In this document: piece after piece, positions 30,415-38,908 of the stretch
Layout of the letters: each line of letters begins with the position of its first letter
How positions within the stretch are numbered: the stretch's first letter is position 1
Source of the DNA: Psychroserpens sp041224425
Lineage (GTDB): Bacteria; Bacteroidota; Bacteroidia; Flavobacteriales; Flavobacteriaceae
Assembly (NCBI RefSeq): GCF_041224425.1
Contig: NZ_JBGFGL010000077.1
Coordinates: 124,001 to 188,000, forward strand
Length of the DNA stretch: 64,000 bases
Direction of reading: 5' to 3'
The notes under the pieces: model-generated
Seen by the model: only the letters and a program-made list of their open reading frames with translations
Databases searched by the model: none
Told to the model about the DNA's origin: nothing
Position numbers and translations under genes: made by a program

Positions 30415-31929
30415 TTAAAACTTACCGTTGAAGCTTAATCTAAGCTTACGAGTATATTCCTCTAAAAGCCAATCTTTGTAATTTTTAGTGCTATTCATGA
30501 TACAATAGCAATATTGCTTGATGCGATAACAAATATCATCATGCAATAGTTTTGCCAGCTCACGAGCTTCAAAAACATCTTCACTATTGGCAATCACCAA
30601 TTCAGAATGTTGCTGAATTGAGTTCTCGATGGCTTTCATAGACTTATGCCCTTGGCGAATCACTTTTTTGTATTCTTCCTTAATATCAAAATCATCATTC
30701 GGGTTTTTCTTAAAACGTTGTCTGAGAGATTCTGGCATTTCATATACAAAGTCACGCTCGATATCTTCATCATTTCTAAGGTTCTCTAGATAATAATCTG
30801 GATTTTTAAAAATGTGTTGCCAATCTACGGGTTGATCCCAAGGTCCGAAACGGATGATATTATTTCCTAAATCGATGACTTTAAAAGTTGTCTTATCACC
30901 ATCAATACGCGACCCTCTACCAATCATTTGAAAATAAAGCGTCAACGATCTGGTAGCTCTGTTAAGGATAATTGATTCTACGGAAGGCTCATCAAATCCT
31001 GTCGTCAAGATACTTACTGAGGTCAAAATTCCATCAGGAGTACTTTTAAACCATTTTAAAATGTCTTTTCGTTCTTGTTTTGATGCTGTGTTATCTAAGT
31101 GTCTGATATTATAACCAGCACGCTTAAAGGTGTAATAGACCTCTTTGGAAGTATTGATACCATTATTAAAAATAAGGGTCTTTTTACCTTTAGTCAATTC
31201 TTCATAAGCAAACAGCAACTTGCCTTGCATACTTGCATTAGTATAAAGTGCTTCGGAAGACTTTACCGTATAATCGCCATTGATACCAATTTTCAAACTG
31301 GTAAGCGATACATCGTAATTATAGATTTCAGCAGAAGCCAGAAATCCATTTTTAATTAAGGTAGAAATATTGTCTCCAACGATAAGCTCTTTGTAATTAT
31401 CCTTCATTGGAAGCTTGATATTGCTGCTCAAAGGCGTAGCGGTAACACCGAGAATAAAACAATTGTCAAAAAACTTGAAGAGTTTTCTAAAGGAGTTGTA
31501 ATGCGCTTCGTCAATAATTACTAAACCAATATCCTCTAGCTTCAATTTGTCATCATTAAGACGGTTATTCAAGGTCTCAACCATGGCAACAAAACATTGA
31601 AACTGATCTTGGTCATGCAGTTCCTTAACCTTACTATTAATGATCTTGTTTTTTACGCCAAACCCTTGAAGTACTTTAGAAGTTTGTTTGCACAGCTCGA
31701 TACGATGTGTCAAAATAACCACCTTTTTTTTATGGTTCTTGATATAGCGTCTAACGATCTCAGAAAAGATAACGGTTTTTCCACCACCTGTAGGAAGTTG
31801 GTACAATAAATTGTAATTGTCTGGAGCACTCTCTAGAACATCGAAAATTCGATTGAGATCTGCGATTTGATAATCGTAAAGACGTTTTTTAGAAAATTTT
31901 TGTTGATCTATTTCTAGAGTTGACGACAT
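30415..31929 (-). CDS. SF2 DEAD/DEAH-box helicase
   Basis: This 504-residue superfamily 2 helicase has Walker A QLPTGGGKTVIFSE, DEAH (VIIDEAHYNS), motif III GVTATP, and motif VI QMIGRGSR. The C-terminal 110 residues have no recognisable domain. It belongs to the broad COG1061-type (SSL2/RadD-like) helicases implicated in DNA repair. It stands alone, with no nuclease or methylase beside it. Confidence 0.88.
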   Translation of the reverse strand: MSSTLEIDQQKFSKKRLYDYQIADLNRIFDVLESAPDNYNLLYQLPTGGGKTVIFSEIVRRYIKNHKKKVVILTHRIELCKQTSKVLQGFGVKNKIINSKVKELHDQDQFQCFVAMVETLNNRLNDDKLKLEDIGLVIIDEAHYNSFRKLFKFFDNCFILGVTATPLSSNIKLPMKDNYKELIVGDNISTLIKNGFLASAEIYNYDVSLTSLKIGINGDYTVKSSEALYTNASMQGKLLFAYEELTKGKKTLIFNNGINTSKEVYYTFKRAGYNIRHLDNTASKQERKDILKWFKSTPDGILTSVSILTTGFDEPSVESIILNRATRSLTLYFQMIGRGSRIDGDKTTFKVIDLGNNIIRFGPWDQPVDWQHIFKNPDYYLENLRNDEDIERDFVYEMPESLRQRFKKNPNDDFDIKEEYKKVIRQGHKSMKAIENSIQQHSELVIANSEDVFEARELAKLLHDDICYRIKQYCYCIMNSTKNYKDWLLEEYTRKLRLSFNGKF

Positions 31930-32010
31930 ATATTTAGTACTTCTTTAAAAAAAAATTCTCACAAAATTAAGCTTTTATGAGGTTATCTGAGCATGTTGTT
32001 AACAACAATT

Positions 32011-32050
32011 GAAAAAAAATGGAAGCGTGTATAACGCTTCCATTCTTTTT
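32011..32050 (-). terminator. Intrinsic terminator of the Hsp20 gene
   Basis: ATGGAAGCGT (32019-32028) pairs perfectly with ACGCTTCCAT (32034-32043) across a 5-base loop. It is flanked by an A-run and a T-run, so it can work in both directions. It lies about 20 bases past the Hsp20 stop. Confidence 0.8.
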
Positions 32051-32071
32051 CTTCAAAACCCAGAAGTTTAT

Positions 32072-32533
32072 TTATGATACTTCAATGCGTTTAGGAGGTT
32101 TTTGTTTCGCTTCTTCACGCTTAGGAAGTATCACTTTTAAGATACCATCATTGTAAGTGGCTTCTACTTTTTCAGTTTCCACTGAATCTGGTAATGAAAA
32201 TGTACGTTTAAATGCAGAATATCCAAATTCTCTACGTGTATAGTTTTCATTAATGTCTTCATCTTCGGTTTGAGTTTCTGAAGAAATCGATAGCACTTTA
32301 TTATCTAAATCGATGTCAAAATCTGATTTCTTCATTCCAGGAATTGCCAATTCCAAAATATATTCTTCAGCGTTATCTTTTATGTTTACCGCTGGGAGTG
32401 TAATTCCTGTATTGAAGTTAGATAAAAATCCTGTTCCGATTCCGTTGTCGAAAAAGTTGTCAAACCATGATGATAAACTGTTTTGAGTTGAAAGTTCTTG
32501 ACCTTTTGAAGGTGATTTCATTAGTGTACTCAT
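32072..32533 (-). CDS. Hsp20/alpha-crystallin small heat-shock protein
   Basis: A 153-residue small chaperone. The alpha-crystallin domain runs from about residue 45 (LPAVNIKDNAEEYILELAIPGMKKSDFDI), includes the AFKRTFSLPDSV strand and the GILKVILPK motif, and ends with the oligomerising tail KPPKRIEVS. The ATG at 32533 (MSTLMKSPSKG) is the likely start, since the open frame further upstream adds an unconserved tail. It binds unfolding proteins without ATP. Confidence 0.92.
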   Translation of the reverse strand: MSTLMKSPSKGQELSTQNSLSSWFDNFFDNGIGTGFLSNFNTGITLPAVNIKDNAEEYILELAIPGMKKSDFDIDLDNKVLSISSETQTEDEDINENYTRREFGYSAFKRTFSLPDSVETEKVEATYNDGILKVILPKREEAKQKPPKRIEVS

Positions 32534-32811
32534 TGTAAATCTATTTAAGTTAAACATTTGTTTTAAACTCAAAAAGTTAATAGCAAATTAAATACCAAGC
32601 CTGAAATCAACCTTAAATCTGACAATTTTTCAACCGTATTCAATAGTAATTAAGTCATTTTGACATTTTACTGAAAACCTCTACTCTATTTGATATCAAC
32701 TTATTAAGTGTTAAAATTTGTTAAATAACTACTTTGTATTGCATAGTACTGTAACATTTTTAAAAATATGTCGTCTATCTAGTATAACAATCAAATAAAA
32801 AACGAATAATC

Positions 32812-32898
32812 ATGAGAACATTACACAACAATCAATTGTCAAGTACAAATACAGAAACAAGGATTTATACTTGGAACTCAAAAAGACGTTACAGATAA
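32812..32898 (+). CDS. Candidate 28-residue small ORF
   Basis: ATG at 32812 opens MRTLHNNQLSSTNTETRIYT followed by a basic tail with aromatic residues (WNSKRRYR) and TAA. I do not recognise it. It is only supported by its position on the same presumptive transcript as a second short ORF and an intrinsic terminator, in a region with no other coding capacity. It could equally be part of a non-coding RNA. Confidence 0.3.
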   Translation: MRTLHNNQLSSTNTETRIYTWNSKRRYR

Positions 32899-32966
32899 AT
32901 GTCTTTGTAAGAACTTCACTGAAATTTTTCAGAACAATAATCATCAATCGAAAAAATCAATCTACC

Positions 32967-33035
32967 ATGAAAGCTTTAACTAAAATTATCAACACGTCGC
33001 ATACGGTCAATGACGATCTAGAAACCGTAAAATAA
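32967..33035 (+). CDS. Candidate 22-residue small ORF
   Basis: The frame opens with ATG at 32967, encodes MKALTKIINTSHTVNDDLET and ends VK-stop, 36 bases before the terminator stem. No function can be assigned. Conservation of the reading frame in related genomes would be needed to call it a gene. Confidence 0.3.
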   Translation: MKALTKIINTSHTVNDDLETVK

Positions 33036-33070
33036 ATTCATAAGAATAGTTAGTGTTAGTTTTAAATTAG

Positions 33071-33110
33071 GAAAGGCATTCAAGACCCAAATCTTGAGTG
33101 CTTTTCTTAT
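33071..33110 (+). terminator. Intrinsic terminator after the small-ORF transcript
   Basis: GAAAGGCATTCAAGA pairs with TCTTGAGTGCTTTTC through 15 positions, including G-U pairs, across a 6-base loop. A short T-rich tail follows. It implies a rightward transcript ending here, upstream of exbD. Confidence 0.7.
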
Positions 33111-33168
33111 ATTTTTAAATATGGTATTATTGTTGTGGCCATTTGGAAAACCATAAAAACGATTCCTC

Positions 33169-33723
33169 ATGGTACGCTCAAGACAAACTTCTCCTCAAGT
33201 CAATGCAGGTTCTATGGCAGATATTGCATTCTTACTACTGATTTTCTTTTTAGTAACCGCAATGATTCCTAATGATAAGGGTATCAAACATACCCTACCT
33301 GAGCCCTGTCCAAAAAATGAAAATTGTGACACACCGATTCATGAACGCAATATTTTAGCGATTAGCATCAACTCAAATAATGAGCTTTTTTTAGAGAAGG
33401 AACTCATTAAAGTAGAGTTATTAACAAAAATTACGAAGGATTTTTTGGATAATAATGGCGATGGAAGTTGTGTTTATTGTCAAGGAAACCAATCTGCTTC
33501 GTCATCTGATAATCCAACAACTGCTATCATTTCACTTAAAAGTGATCCCAATGCTTCCTATGAATTTTATATCAAAATTCAGGATGCTCTGACTAAAGCG
33601 TATTATGATTTACGATCAAGATATGCCATGGAACTCTTGAATAAAGATGTCAACAAACTTACAAACTCTGAATTAAAACAAGTTCGGGAAGCTTATCCGT
33701 TTATTTTATCTGAAGTGGATTAA
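33169..33723 (+). CDS. ExbD/TolR-family biopolymer transport protein, standalone
   Basis: This 184-residue protein has the ExbD arrangement: a short cytoplasmic N-terminus (MVRSRQTSPQVNAGSMADIA), a single transmembrane helix with the conserved Asp (ADIAFLLLIFFLVTAMI), and a periplasmic domain. ExbD partners ExbB in the proton-driven motor that energises TonB. No exbB or tonB is adjacent, and the periplasmic part has an inserted Cys pair (CVYCQGN) and a Ser-rich loop. It probably works with an ExbB encoded elsewhere. Confidence 0.85.
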   Translation: MVRSRQTSPQVNAGSMADIAFLLLIFFLVTAMIPNDKGIKHTLPEPCPKNENCDTPIHERNILAISINSNNELFLEKELIKVELLTKITKDFLDNNGDGSCVYCQGNQSASSSDNPTTAIISLKSDPNASYEFYIKIQDALTKAYYDLRSRYAMELLNKDVNKLTNSELKQVREAYPFILSEVD

Positions 33724-33725
33724 TG

Positions 33726-34160
33726 CTATTCGTTTTTTAAACTATCTATCTGGCGTTTAACTCTGTAACTGATGTTGACTTTTCGTCTACCCCATTCCTT
33801 TGCAGACTCAACATCAGTTCCCATATAAATATCTATGGTTTTTCGCCAACGTCTGTGCATTTTATCCTTAACTAGATAGGTGCCATCTAAACCATCCACC
33901 TTTACCAAAGTGTTATGGACTAAACCTAATTGCAGTAAATCCCTAGAAACCGCAATGTATTTTAAACCAGGTTTCAGACTATCTCCAAATGCTGTGATGT
34001 GAGGATCTGCATCAGTTTGATATGATAAGGAATTATAAGCTGTGGCTCTAACCTCAATCGTTTTCCATTCATAAAGATTAGACTCATCATTCTTGCATTG
34101 AAAAAATACCAGTGCTAGTAAAGAAAGTAGAAAGACTTTTTTTAAAACATCTATAGCCAT
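33726..34160 (-). CDS. 3D-domain lipoprotein
   Basis: A 144-residue lipoprotein. The signal ends in a lipobox (LALVFFQC). The rest is a 3D domain, named for three conserved aspartates and shared with MltA/YabE-type cell-wall proteins. It has VRATAYNSLSYQTDADP, TAFGDSLKPG, LVKDKMHRRWRKTIDIYMG and EWGRRKVNISY. It is probably a peptidoglycan-acting or peptidoglycan-binding envelope protein. Its stop abuts exbD on the other strand. Confidence 0.82.
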   Translation of the reverse strand: MAIDVLKKVFLLSLLALVFFQCKNDESNLYEWKTIEVRATAYNSLSYQTDADPHITAFGDSLKPGLKYIAVSRDLLQLGLVHNTLVKVDGLDGTYLVKDKMHRRWRKTIDIYMGTDVESAKEWGRRKVNISYRVKRQIDSLKNE

Positions 34161-34189
34161 AGCTAAAGATACTATAAAAAAATAAGCTA

Positions 34190-34519
34190 TTATAGCGATG
34201 CAGACGTTTGGTAGATTTCAATCAAATTAACAACGGTCGTGATCACAAACAAAATCATTAAAATACCATTGACAATAAAACTACTAATTTTTTTAAAGGA
34301 TTTAGGCTCTTTAATGCCTCTTAGGTTATAGATAAATCCGATAAACGAGAACAAAACCACTAAAAACATCACCACTGCACTGATAAATGCATAGTTTTTT
34401 GATGGCACAGCTTCGGCTCCAACCAGCTTTTTAAGAACGATGAACACAATAAACAAAACAATTGTAATGATGGCATAGACAAATGCTTTCTCTGAAAAAT
34501 GTGTTTTGTTGTTATCCAT
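34190..34519 (-). CDS. Small membrane protein of unknown function
   Basis: I do not recognise this 109-residue protein. It has three predicted transmembrane helices (about residues 12-30, 43-65 and 83-102) with short loops. It begins 2 bases after the stop of the fused E1 gene, so it is probably co-transcribed with it. No enzymatic motif is visible. Confidence 0.7.
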   Translation of the reverse strand: MDNNKTHFSEKAFVYAIITIVLFIVFIVLKKLVGAEAVPSKNYAFISAVVMFLVVLFSFIGFIYNLRGIKEPKSFKKISSFIVNGILMILFVITTVVNLIEIYQTSASL

Positions 34520-34521
34520 AG

Positions 34522-36522
34522 TTAATAAGATATCAAATCTAATAATGCACTTTCAAAACGAGCTTTAGCCAGATACTGATCTTCCAATTGGTTAATGAAT
34601 GGAATCGGTGTTTCTAAACTGCCAACACGTTTTACAGGAGCATCCAGCGACTCAAAACAATGTTCCATAATTAAGGCTGAAATGTCACTAGCAATTCCTC
34701 CAAACAAAGAATCCTCTTGAAGGATGATGGCCTTTCCTGTTTTTCTAACCGAGTTGAAAATGGTTTCAGTATCTAATGGGTTTAGGGTTCTCAAATCAAT
34801 GAGATCTGCCTTAATGTCTGAATGTTTATCCAATGTTTCGAGTGCCCAATGCACACCAGCACCATAAGAAATAACGGTTACAGAATTTCCTTCCCTTAAA
34901 ATTGAAGCTTTTCCAAATGGCAATGTATAGTAATCTGTTGGCACTTCTTGCCTTACACTTCTATATAGTGCTTTGTGTTCAAAAAATAATACTGGATTCG
35001 GGTCATTGATGGCTGTTGCCAATAAGCCTTTTGCGTCATACGGAAATGCTGGATACACAACTTTTAGTCCAGGTGTTTTAGTGAACCAAGCTTCGTTGGT
35101 TTGCGAATGAAAAGGTCCAGCGGCCACACCTCCACCACAAGGCATTCTTACTACAACATCAGCATTTTGGTTCCAGCGGTAATGAACCTTTGCCAAATAG
35201 TTCACCACAGGATTGAAACCAGAAGTCACAAAATCTGAGAATTGCATTTCAACAACTGCTTTCATTCCTGCTATTGACAATCCCATAGCAGCTTCTACAA
35301 TGGCCGATTCACAAATTGGCGTGTTTCTAACCCGATCTTTGCCAAAGGTCTCTACAAATCCTTCCGTAATTTTAAAAACACCACCATATTCAGCAATATC
35401 CTGACCCATAAGCACAAGATCATTATGCTGTTCCATGGACTGTCTTAAACCTTCAGAAATCGCGTCAACCAATCGTTTTTCTTCAGTTTCAGTATTGGGT
35501 TTAATCTCTTTGTAATCAAATGCTTTATAAACATCACTAAGCTCTGACTCTATATCTGACGTAATTGGTTCTTCGTCAAAGGCAATTTGAAGATTTTCAT
35601 GTATTTCATGCATGATGCCTTCCTTGATTGCAACTTCCTGCTTTTCATTTAGAATTTTTTGCTCAATTAAAAAGGCTTGAAAATTTTCAACAGGATCTTT
35701 TTTGATCCATTGCTGCATTAATTCCTTAGGAACATACTTGGTTCCACTAGCCTCTTCATGTCCGCGAACTCGAAAAGTCTTAAATTCGACTAAAATTGGT
35801 CTTGGACGCTTACGAATACTTTCTACTAATTTTTTAATCTTAGTATAAACCTCAATGACGTTATTTCCATCTAGAACAAAGGATTCCATACCATAACCTC
35901 TACCTCTATCTGCCAAATCCTTACAGCGATACTGTTCACTTGTTGGTGTCGATAATCCATATCCATTATTCTCGATACAAAATAGTACAGGAAGTTGCCA
36001 GACAGAAGCAACATTTAAGGCTTCATGAAAATCACCTTCACTCGTGCCTCCTTCTCCAGTAAACACTGCTGTGACTTCATTTTTGTTTTTGAGAAGACTT
36101 GCAAGTGCTATCCCATCGGCAACACCTAATTGTGGTCCGAGATGCGAAATCATGCCCACGATATTGTAGTCTTGTGTTCCAAAATGAAACGAACGATCAC
36201 GCCCTTTAGTAAATCCGCTAGCCTTACCTTGCCATTGACCGAATAATCTATGTAATGGGATCTCTCGAGTGGTAAAAACCCCTAAATTCCTATGCATTGG
36301 TAAGATGTATTCTTCTGGTTTTAATGCCATGGTTACGCCTACAGCGATGGCTTCTTGACCAATTCCAGAAAACCATTTGGAAATCTTGCCTTGTCTCAAT
36401 AAAATCAACATCTTCTCCTCAATAAGACGAGGTTTGAGCATGTTTTTATAAAGCTTGAGAAGGGTTTGGTCGTCTAGATTTTTTTTATCGTAAGTTATTG
36501 TACTTCGCATTGAAGTTAACAT
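34522..36522 (-). CDS. Branched-chain 2-oxoacid dehydrogenase E1, alpha and beta fused
   Basis: This 666-residue protein joins the E1 alpha subunit (TPP motif GEGGTSEGDFHEALNVAS...NNGYGLST) to the E1 beta subunit (MGQDIAEYGGVFKITEGF, CESAIVEAAMGLSIAGMKAV, FFEHKALYRS). It decarboxylates 2-oxo acids derived from Val/Leu/Ile, or a related 2-oxo acid, and passes the acyl group to lipoyl-E2. No E2 or E3 gene is adjacent. The ATG at 36522 is preferred over the in-frame TTG at 36531. Fused E1 alpha-beta proteins are common in Bacteroidota. Confidence 0.93.
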   Translation of the reverse strand: MLTSMRSTITYDKKNLDDQTLLKLYKNMLKPRLIEEKMLILLRQGKISKWFSGIGQEAIAVGVTMALKPEEYILPMHRNLGVFTTREIPLHRLFGQWQGKASGFTKGRDRSFHFGTQDYNIVGMISHLGPQLGVADGIALASLLKNKNEVTAVFTGEGGTSEGDFHEALNVASVWQLPVLFCIENNGYGLSTPTSEQYRCKDLADRGRGYGMESFVLDGNNVIEVYTKIKKLVESIRKRPRPILVEFKTFRVRGHEEASGTKYVPKELMQQWIKKDPVENFQAFLIEQKILNEKQEVAIKEGIMHEIHENLQIAFDEEPITSDIESELSDVYKAFDYKEIKPNTETEEKRLVDAISEGLRQSMEQHNDLVLMGQDIAEYGGVFKITEGFVETFGKDRVRNTPICESAIVEAAMGLSIAGMKAVVEMQFSDFVTSGFNPVVNYLAKVHYRWNQNADVVVRMPCGGGVAAGPFHSQTNEAWFTKTPGLKVVYPAFPYDAKGLLATAINDPNPVLFFEHKALYRSVRQEVPTDYYTLPFGKASILREGNSVTVISYGAGVHWALETLDKHSDIKADLIDLRTLNPLDTETIFNSVRKTGKAIILQEDSLFGGIASDISALIMEHCFESLDAPVKRVGSLETPIPFINQLEDQYLAKARFESALLDLISY

Positions 36523-36634
36523 AGTATTCAAATTAGATATAGAGAATCAAATGTAGCTAAAATTTGAATGAATTGCCTGCAAACCCATTTTTTTTTGAAC
36601 TAAAGTATCAATATGATTTTACCGCTATTTTCGT

Positions 36635-36642
36635 TATTTTTG
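36635..36642 (+). promoter_or_regulatory. Probable -7 promoter box of the Fe(II)/2OG oxygenase gene
   Basis: TATTTTTG matches TAnnTTTG exactly and lies 30 bases upstream of the ATG at 36673. No good -33 element is seen. Confidence 0.45.
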
Positions 36643-36672
36643 TAGTATACAGTAATATCAAACTATTTTAAT

Positions 36673-37620
36673 ATGGATAGAATACCTAGTGTCAACCTTG
36701 AAGATTTTATTTCTGGAGACCCAAATAGAAAGCAAAAATTTATTAATGAAATTGGTAAAGCTTATGAAGAGATTGGCTTTGTTGCCCTTAAAGGTCATTT
36801 CCTCGATGATGCTTTAGTAGATAAGCTCTACGCGGAGGTTAAGAATTTTTTCGACCTACCGGTTGAAACCAAGCGTAAATATGAAATTGAGGGCATTGGT
36901 GGACAACGTGGCTATGTGTCTTTTGGAAAAGAAAGTGCTAAAGGAAAAAAAGAAGGTGACTTGAAAGAGTTTTGGCATTTTGGCCAATATGTTGATGATG
37001 ACCCAGAACGTGCTAAAGAATATCCTGAAAATGTAGAGGTTAAAGAAGTTCCTGAGTTCAACAAAGTTGGAAAGGAAACCTATAAAATGCTTGAAAAAAC
37101 GGCGAAGTATGTCCTAAGGGCTTTGGCTTTGCATCTTGGTTTAGAAGAAACTTATTTTGATCATTATATCCATAATGGCAACTCCATTCTAAGGCCAATC
37201 CATTATCCACCAATTACTGAAGAACCAAAGAATGCGGTTCGCGCTGCAGCCCATGGCGACATTAACCTCATTACTTTACTAATGGGAGCGCAAGGACGTG
37301 GATTGCAAGTTCAAAACCATAAAGGTGAATGGATTGATGCTATTGCTGAACCAGACGAATTGATGATTAATGTTGGTGATATGCTTTCGCGTCATTCTAA
37401 CAATAAATTGAAATCTACAATTCACCGTGTTGTAAATCCACCAAGAGAACTTTGGGGAACCTCTCGTTATTCCATTCCGTTCTTTATGCATCCTATAAGC
37501 GAAATGAAATTGAATGTATTAGATAGTTGTGTTGACGAAGACAACCCAAAACAGTACGACGATATTACTGCTGGCGAATTTTTAAATGAGCGTTTAATTG
37601 AATTGGGATTAAAAAAATAG
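36673..37620 (+). CDS. Isopenicillin N synthase-family Fe(II)/2-oxoglutarate oxygenase
   Basis: A 315-residue non-heme iron oxygenase. The N-terminal DIOX_N part (IPSVNLEDFI, GFVALKGHF, YVSFGKESAKGKKEGDLKEF) precedes the double-stranded beta helix. The facial triad is HGD (AAHGDINLITLL) plus the distal His in STIHRVVNPP, and the 2OG-binding Arg lies in SRYSIPFF. The substrate is unknown. Relatives in bacteria and plants hydroxylate or desaturate small molecules. It heads a run of same-strand genes. Confidence 0.88.
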   Translation: MDRIPSVNLEDFISGDPNRKQKFINEIGKAYEEIGFVALKGHFLDDALVDKLYAEVKNFFDLPVETKRKYEIEGIGGQRGYVSFGKESAKGKKEGDLKEFWHFGQYVDDDPERAKEYPENVEVKEVPEFNKVGKETYKMLEKTAKYVLRALALHLGLEETYFDHYIHNGNSILRPIHYPPITEEPKNAVRAAAHGDINLITLLMGAQGRGLQVQNHKGEWIDAIAEPDELMINVGDMLSRHSNNKLKSTIHRVVNPPRELWGTSRYSIPFFMHPISEMKLNVLDSCVDEDNPKQYDDITAGEFLNERLIELGLKK

Positions 37621-37634
37621 TCAATTAATTATCC

Positions 37635-37967
37635 ATGGATTTAAAAGATCAATTAAAGCACTTGTTTCCCGACCATATTTCTGAAGAACCTTCTGAAGAA
37701 TTACAGGATAATACCAATGATATTTGGATTCAAGATGATCCTATTATCTGTAAGTATGAAAAAAGAAAGGGAAAGCCAATCACAATTCTCGAAGGTTATA
37801 ATGGTGCTGAAGATGACTTTAAATCCCTAGCGAAAGAACTCAAGCAAAAACTTAGCGTTGGTGGTAGTTATAAAAATGAAAAAATCATCATTCAAGGTGA
37901 TTACAGAGATAAAATCATGGAAATACTCAAAGCAAAAGGATTTTCAGTTAAACGTGTTGGAGGATAA
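37635..37967 (+). CDS. SUI1/eIF1-like translation initiation factor (YciH family)
   Basis: This 110-residue protein carries the SUI1 fold in its C-terminal 75 residues: KRKGKPITILEGYNG, DFKSLAKELKQKLSVGGSYK and IIIQGDYRDKIMEILKAKGF. Bacterial YciH proteins bind the 30S subunit and are thought to tune start-codon selection. The N-terminal 35 residues are acidic and probably disordered. It lies 14 bases after the oxygenase gene. Confidence 0.9.
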   Translation: MDLKDQLKHLFPDHISEEPSEELQDNTNDIWIQDDPIICKYEKRKGKPITILEGYNGAEDDFKSLAKELKQKLSVGGSYKNEKIIIQGDYRDKIMEILKAKGFSVKRVGG

Positions 37968-37969
37968 CC

Positions 37970-38908
37970 ATGGCTGAGATTTTACATATCACCAATGGAA
38001 GTGTTTTAACAAAGTACCTTCGTGAATTAGATGTTCAAGGCGAATTTCTTACTTGGCAGGAAATGCTCTGCGAAGGACCGACTATTGCTCATATCAATTC
38101 TGAGGAATTCTTTATGATTCGAAAGGAATTTTTAAACGAGTACTATGACATTGAAATCAATGAAAATGAACTCAAACAAGAACTTGCAAAACTAAATGAT
38201 GCTGATAAATACGACGAAATAGTCCTTTGGTTTGAATACGACTTGTTTTGTCATATCAACATGCTGGGTGTGATCAGTTTACTACATCAAAAGGAAATCA
38301 AGCTTCCACTCTATTTAGTTTGTAGCGGACGAATCGAAGGTGAAAAACACTTCAAGGGTTTAGCCGAACTCACTTCTGATCAGTTGCTTAATCATTATCA
38401 GAATAAAATTGAATTAACCAAAGATGATAAAGATTTAGCTTTGTCACTTTGGAGAACTTATTGTGGCAAAGACCATAACTTATTTAAACCCTACATTGTT
38501 CAAAATTCGTCTTTTAAGTATATGAGTAATTGCCTGAAAGCACATTTAAGACGCTTTCCTGATTCAAAATCTGGACTCAATATTTTGGAAAAGAATATTT
38601 TAGAAATAGTTCGGGACAAAGACATTAAGTCCAAGCATCATTTGTTGGGCTACATCCTAAATTATCAAGGTTATTATGGTTATGGCGATTTACAACTGGA
38701 ACGGATGATTGATAATTTGTCTGTATACTTTGAAACTTCAGTTGAGAAGCTGACTTTGAGTAGAACTGGTCATGAAGCCTTATTGAAAATTAAAAACGTG
38801 TCGTTGGAAATCAATAACAATATGACTTACGGAGGGCTAAAACGTCTTGACTATCAATACAACAAAGACCAAAACAAACTCGTTAAAACCAATATTAATG
38901 TCTATTAA
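37970..38908 (+). CDS. DUF1835 domain protein
   Basis: A 312-residue cytoplasmic protein. The N-terminus (ILHITNGSVLTKYLRELDVQGEFLTWQEMLCEGP) is the DUF1835 signature, followed by a Rossmann-like FEYDLFCHINMLGVISLL segment and a C-terminal helical part. Function is unknown. The gene starts 2 bases after the SUI1 stop and overlaps the nucleoside phosphorylase gene by 11 bases, so all are in one transcript. Confidence 0.82.
   Translation: MAEILHITNGSVLTKYLRELDVQGEFLTWQEMLCEGPTIAHINSEEFFMIRKEFLNEYYDIEINENELKQELAKLNDADKYDEIVLWFEYDLFCHINMLGVISLLHQKEIKLPLYLVCSGRIEGEKHFKGLAELTSDQLLNHYQNKIELTKDDKDLALSLWRTYCGKDHNLFKPYIVQNSSFKYMSNCLKAHLRRFPDSKSGLNILEKNILEIVRDKDIKSKHHLLGYILNYQGYYGYGDLQLERMIDNLSVYFETSVEKLTLSRTGHEALLKIKNVSLEINNNMTYGGLKRLDYQYNKDQNKLVKTNINVY

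Larger units (their letters stand above)
32534..33168 (+). other. 635-bp gene-poor region with two tiny ORFs and a terminator
   Basis: The stretch between Hsp20 and ExbD holds no ORF above 60 codons. It contains two short candidate reading frames (32812-32898 and 32967-33035) followed by a strong hairpin terminator. This suggests a short transcript of about 300 bases on the plus strand. The first 200 bases are AT-rich and I see no exact promoter match in them. Confidence 0.5.

Noticed and set aside
32720..32760. Promoter for the small-ORF transcript (TACTTTG)
   Set aside because: It is one base short of TAnnTTTG, and the nearby TTTG is only about 12 bases away, so the match is too weak to list.
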